Below are positions 61,619 to 64,000 of a DNA stretch of 64,000 nucleotides, one piece after another. The position numbers were made by a program, and so were the translations under genes. The DNA comes from Flaccisagitta enflata (lineage: Eukaryota > Chaetognatha > Sagittoidea > Aphragmophora): positions 99,386,001-99,450,000 of the forward strand of contig OZ231127.1 in NCBI GenBank assembly GCA_965153355.1. Direction: 5' to 3'. Position 1 is the stretch's first letter. Every line of letters starts with the position of its first letter. The notes below the pieces were generated by a model. That model did not search any database. It had not been told where the DNA came from and saw nothing but the letters and a program-made list of their open reading frames with translations.

Positions 61619-61814
61619 GTTTCTAGGCGCGTGCTACGCGACTCTACACCCCGCTATGTCGGTCGGTCGGTCGGTCGGTCTGTTGGTCACACTTTACTTT
61701 TTTTATGATTTTTATGTTTGGACCTCACAGCTCCTGCCCAAATGGTCTAGTGACCTCAAATATGGCCCCTGCCCACCCGCACGCGACTTTGGTAGCCGTG
61801 TATCCGGCCTTGTT
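61619..61814 (-). mobile_element. HINE-like A1 element
   Basis: gGCGCGTGCTACGCGACT, (GGTC)n at 61659-61682, TATGGCCCCTGCCCACCCGC, CCGGCCTTGTT end. Confidence 0.88.
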
Positions 61815-62148
61815 AATGATCAATCAAGCAATATGTCACACCATGATATGGGGGCAATTGAGAGCAGACCCTATATTTCAGGATCTCGAAGCAGATATCT
61901 TCTTTACTGCTGTTCAGCTAAGTTTAGATTTTATATCTATCTATCTATCTATCTCTCTATCTAGCTTTATTTCCACAAAATATCCACATCCTGAACCCCG
62001 ATTCTAACTCTCTCTCTGTGTGATTCCATCAGGCATCAACTAAATATTCAAAAGAAATATATAGAATGAGGAATGGTCATGATTTGAATTGTTCTATTTC
62101 ACCCAATGTTTTTGTTGAAATCATTCATGAGTTTTTTATAAGTTGCAT

Positions 62149-62276
62149 TTATTTTGACACTTTGTTGTTGTTGTTGTCATCCCTGCTGAGTGGCTTTGGA
62201 TTCTTCATGAAAATCATAGAAGGTGCAAAACAGATGCACATGGCTCCAAGTAGATAGTATGCATAACTAAAACCAA
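62149..62276 (-). CDS. SLC18-like B last exon: TM12 and stop
   Basis: Acceptor catttcag, TAA at 62151-62149. Ends with a short Asn run (AAC)4. Confidence 0.85.
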
Positions 62277-63014
62277 CTGAAATGAAAAAGAAAGGATGTT
62301 TTTGAATTGACTGGTGGTGGGATGCACATGGCTACAAGTAGATAGTATGCATAACTAAAACCAACTGAAATAAAAAAGAAAGGATGTTGTTGAATTTTCT
62401 TTAAAAAGATGAGTGGTGGGTTAAAATCAATGGAAATTGCAGAAATGAATGAATTGCATCTGTCATTGTAAGTCATTGTATGTTAATGAATGTCACTGTA
62501 TATTACAATTGAGCTACGCTGAAGCGCATTTCAAGGGACTAGGCAAAATAATGCCTTAAAGTGAAGCTGCCGTATTGCCAATGTAAAAACAACTACAAAA
62601 TCGCTCATTGGACAGAAGGTTGTATGCCTTTAAGGCGGGCATGCCTTATTAGGTGTGCGTTCTAGCGGCGCTCCACTGTATTGTAAATTCATACTTACAC
62701 CAGTCACTGTATGTCAATGATTGTCATTTTACGTCCATGTATGTCAAATACCTGCATCAGTCAATGGTCCACCCACAACTGGCCCAAAGACACAAGCCAG
62801 TGTGAAAAAGAGACTCCACAGAGAATAGACTTTGCCATGATGTCCATCATGACGAATATCAACTAAATATCCCATTAATGGCAACACTGATATTTCCACA
62901 GATGACATACCCAAGAACATGACCATGAGAGTCACCATGAGTTGAATGAAACTCTGGCAGAAAGGAATTGCAATCACCGCCAAGCCAATGACCAGAAAGC
63001 CTGTTGTAAGAGAG

Positions 63015-63102
<88 letters not shown>

Positions 63103-64000
63103 TAAGGGGGAAGGCAGGGGTTCAAATTTTAGCAAAGCTTATGAGGAAATAAAAAAAATTTCAAAACATGACTTAAAGACTATTTGCGTATCTTCCCGTG
63201 TAAACTACTGTTAAGAGGCAATCAACGCAGATAGATATTTCAACATGCATGCACGTTTAGAGTAGCATGATTCTTTGTGACATAACGGGTCTAAATATCC
63301 ATCCATTCCGTGCAGGCAGTCAAAGCATTGTAAGATTATTCTGCATGACAATACTTAACTCACCTAATAGGCTTATTAACCATCTTCCAGTAAAAGCAGC
63401 CAACGCGTTAAATACGAACGGACCAATGGAAAACAAGATGGTCCCAGGAAGGAAAACGACACCTTAGAATTGATTGATAGATGGATTTATTGATTGGTTG
63501 ATTAATAGATTGATTATTGAAAGTTATGCCTGTGTCTTTAGTTGCGGACACGCAACTCTATAACACGCTTTGTCAATTGAAGGGTCTACCACGCGTATAA
63601 ATAAAAAAAAGATGCACTTTTCTTTTCATTGATAAAACAAATACAAAAGATTATCAAAAATTTTTTAGTTGAAACATTTTTTAAGATTTTTGAAAAATCT
63701 TTCAATATAGACCAATCCCAGGTCTTTTTCTCAAACACTTTAGGAGCTAGAGCCTTCGAAAGAGAAGCTCTATCTTGCTAAAATGCTCTTTTTATATAGG
63801 GATTGTGAAAATGACAAGGCAAAGTTTTCATTCCAACTAATGCCATTTCCAAACGAAAAAAAGATAAAAATACCAAATTGAAACCATATGAAAGTATTTT
63901 CAATGGGCTTTCCAACGGTCTAGAATTTCATTAGGTTTTACTGAAATATTTTGCCACAATAAGCTACTCAAAAGTGCGTCTTTTATATTGATCGGGAAAA
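62149..64000 (-). CDS. SLC18-like transporter paralog B, C-terminal part (enters from right edge)
   Basis: Three exons, 63462-63364, 63000-62752 and 62276-62149, join in phase and encode TM8 to the C terminus: [98 protein letters not shown], tail [13 protein letters not shown]. It is clearly homologous to the complete gene at 29535-45821. Differences: the TM10 acidic residue is Glu (SSVEISVLP) instead of Asp, and the two exons separated by the 31-kb-region intron in paralog A are one 249-base exon here. Exons for TM1-TM7 must lie beyond 64000. No other exon is visible between 63463 and 64000. Confidence 0.88.
62277..62374 (-). repeat. 88-bp duplication of the last exon's acceptor and start
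   Basis: A second acceptor and exon start ([15 protein letters not shown]) lies 88 bases upstream, at 62364. If used it would read into [17 protein letters not shown] and stop. Confidence 0.87.
62752..63000 (-). CDS. SLC18-like B exon: TM9-TM11, undivided
   Basis: Acceptor ttacaacag with a (CT)n microsatellite just upstream, donor gtattt. 249 bases equals 90+159 of the two paralog A exons. Confidence 0.88.
63014..63099. repeat. (GA)n microsatellite at an SLC18-like B acceptor
   Basis: Reads (CT)n on the gene strand and ends about 13 bases before the acceptor of the exon at 63000. Confidence 0.95.
63364..63462 (-). CDS. SLC18-like B exon: TM8
   Basis: Acceptor attctaag, donor gtgagt; 99 bases, same phases and size as 32629-32727. 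Confidence 0.85.
63535..63575 (-). mobile_element. HINE-like 3'-end fragment
   Basis: TTTAGTTGCGGACACGCAACTCTATAAC..gctttgtc: hairpin with AGTTGCG/CGCAACT arms, then truncated. Confidence 0.65.
63586..64000. mobile_element. Fold-back element with taccacgcg ends (runs off or near window end)
   Basis: taccacgcgtat..aaaagatgcactttt at 63588 and aaaagtgcgtctttta near 63972 are inverted. Same family as 50293-51540. Includes the dispersed ctttccaacggtc motif. Confidence 0.6.

Overview
The window is eukaryotic, most probably from an invertebrate animal. It has short coding exons with GT-AG introns, an AT-rich background, huge microsatellites and dense DNA transposons. There are no operons, ribosome binding sites, tRNA or rRNA genes that I can see. 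I cannot name the species. The commonest repeat resembles the Helentron-associated elements (DINE-1/pearl type, with an ACGG-like microsatellite and a terminal hairpin) known from molluscs, insects and other invertebrates, so this is only a weak lineage hint.

I could assemble five genes by joining exons in phase. (1) 1-2829, plus: the 3' part of a glutamine synthetase, whose second visible exon carries a TGA in place of a conserved Trp codon and a 1-base deletion. (2) 14035-24974, plus: a complete three-exon gene for a 176-residue secreted protein that I do not recognise (signal peptide, Lys/Glu/Gln/Thr-rich middle, Trp-rich end with two Cys). (3) 45821-29535, minus: a complete ten-coding-exon, 559-residue vesicular amine transporter-like (SLC18 family, MFS) protein. 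(4) 54221-48251, minus: a complete six-exon, 320-residue drug/metabolite transporter (EamA/SLC35G-like). (5) From the right edge to 62149, minus: the last three coding exons of a second SLC18-like paralog. The three transporters lie head to tail on the minus strand.

The rest is repeats. Family A (HINE-like) has over 30 copies or fragments, with a 5' end AACAAGGCC, a 3' hairpin just before TAAAAA, an ACGG/ACCG microsatellite and very variable interiors. The terminal arms change together between subfamilies. Families B and C end in long inverted repeats built on GGGCAGCGGCCCC and enclose tandem arrays that in several copies flip strand in the middle. TA-flanked fold-back elements (Tc1/mariner or pogo type) and one 8-bp-TSD element are also present. 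From 6482 to 9825 they are nested several layers deep.

The most unusual signal is that tandem duplications repeatedly sit on exon-intron boundaries of the genes: at exon 1, exon 4 (both ends) and exon 7 of the first SLC18 gene, at the last exon of the SLC35-like gene, at the last exon of the second SLC18 gene, and at the stop codon of the secreted gene. One SLC18 intron that its paralog lacks (31051-31717) has CATTAG|GT at both splice junctions and is half filled with a 31-bp repeat made from the donor junction. It looks like an intron created by tandem duplication.
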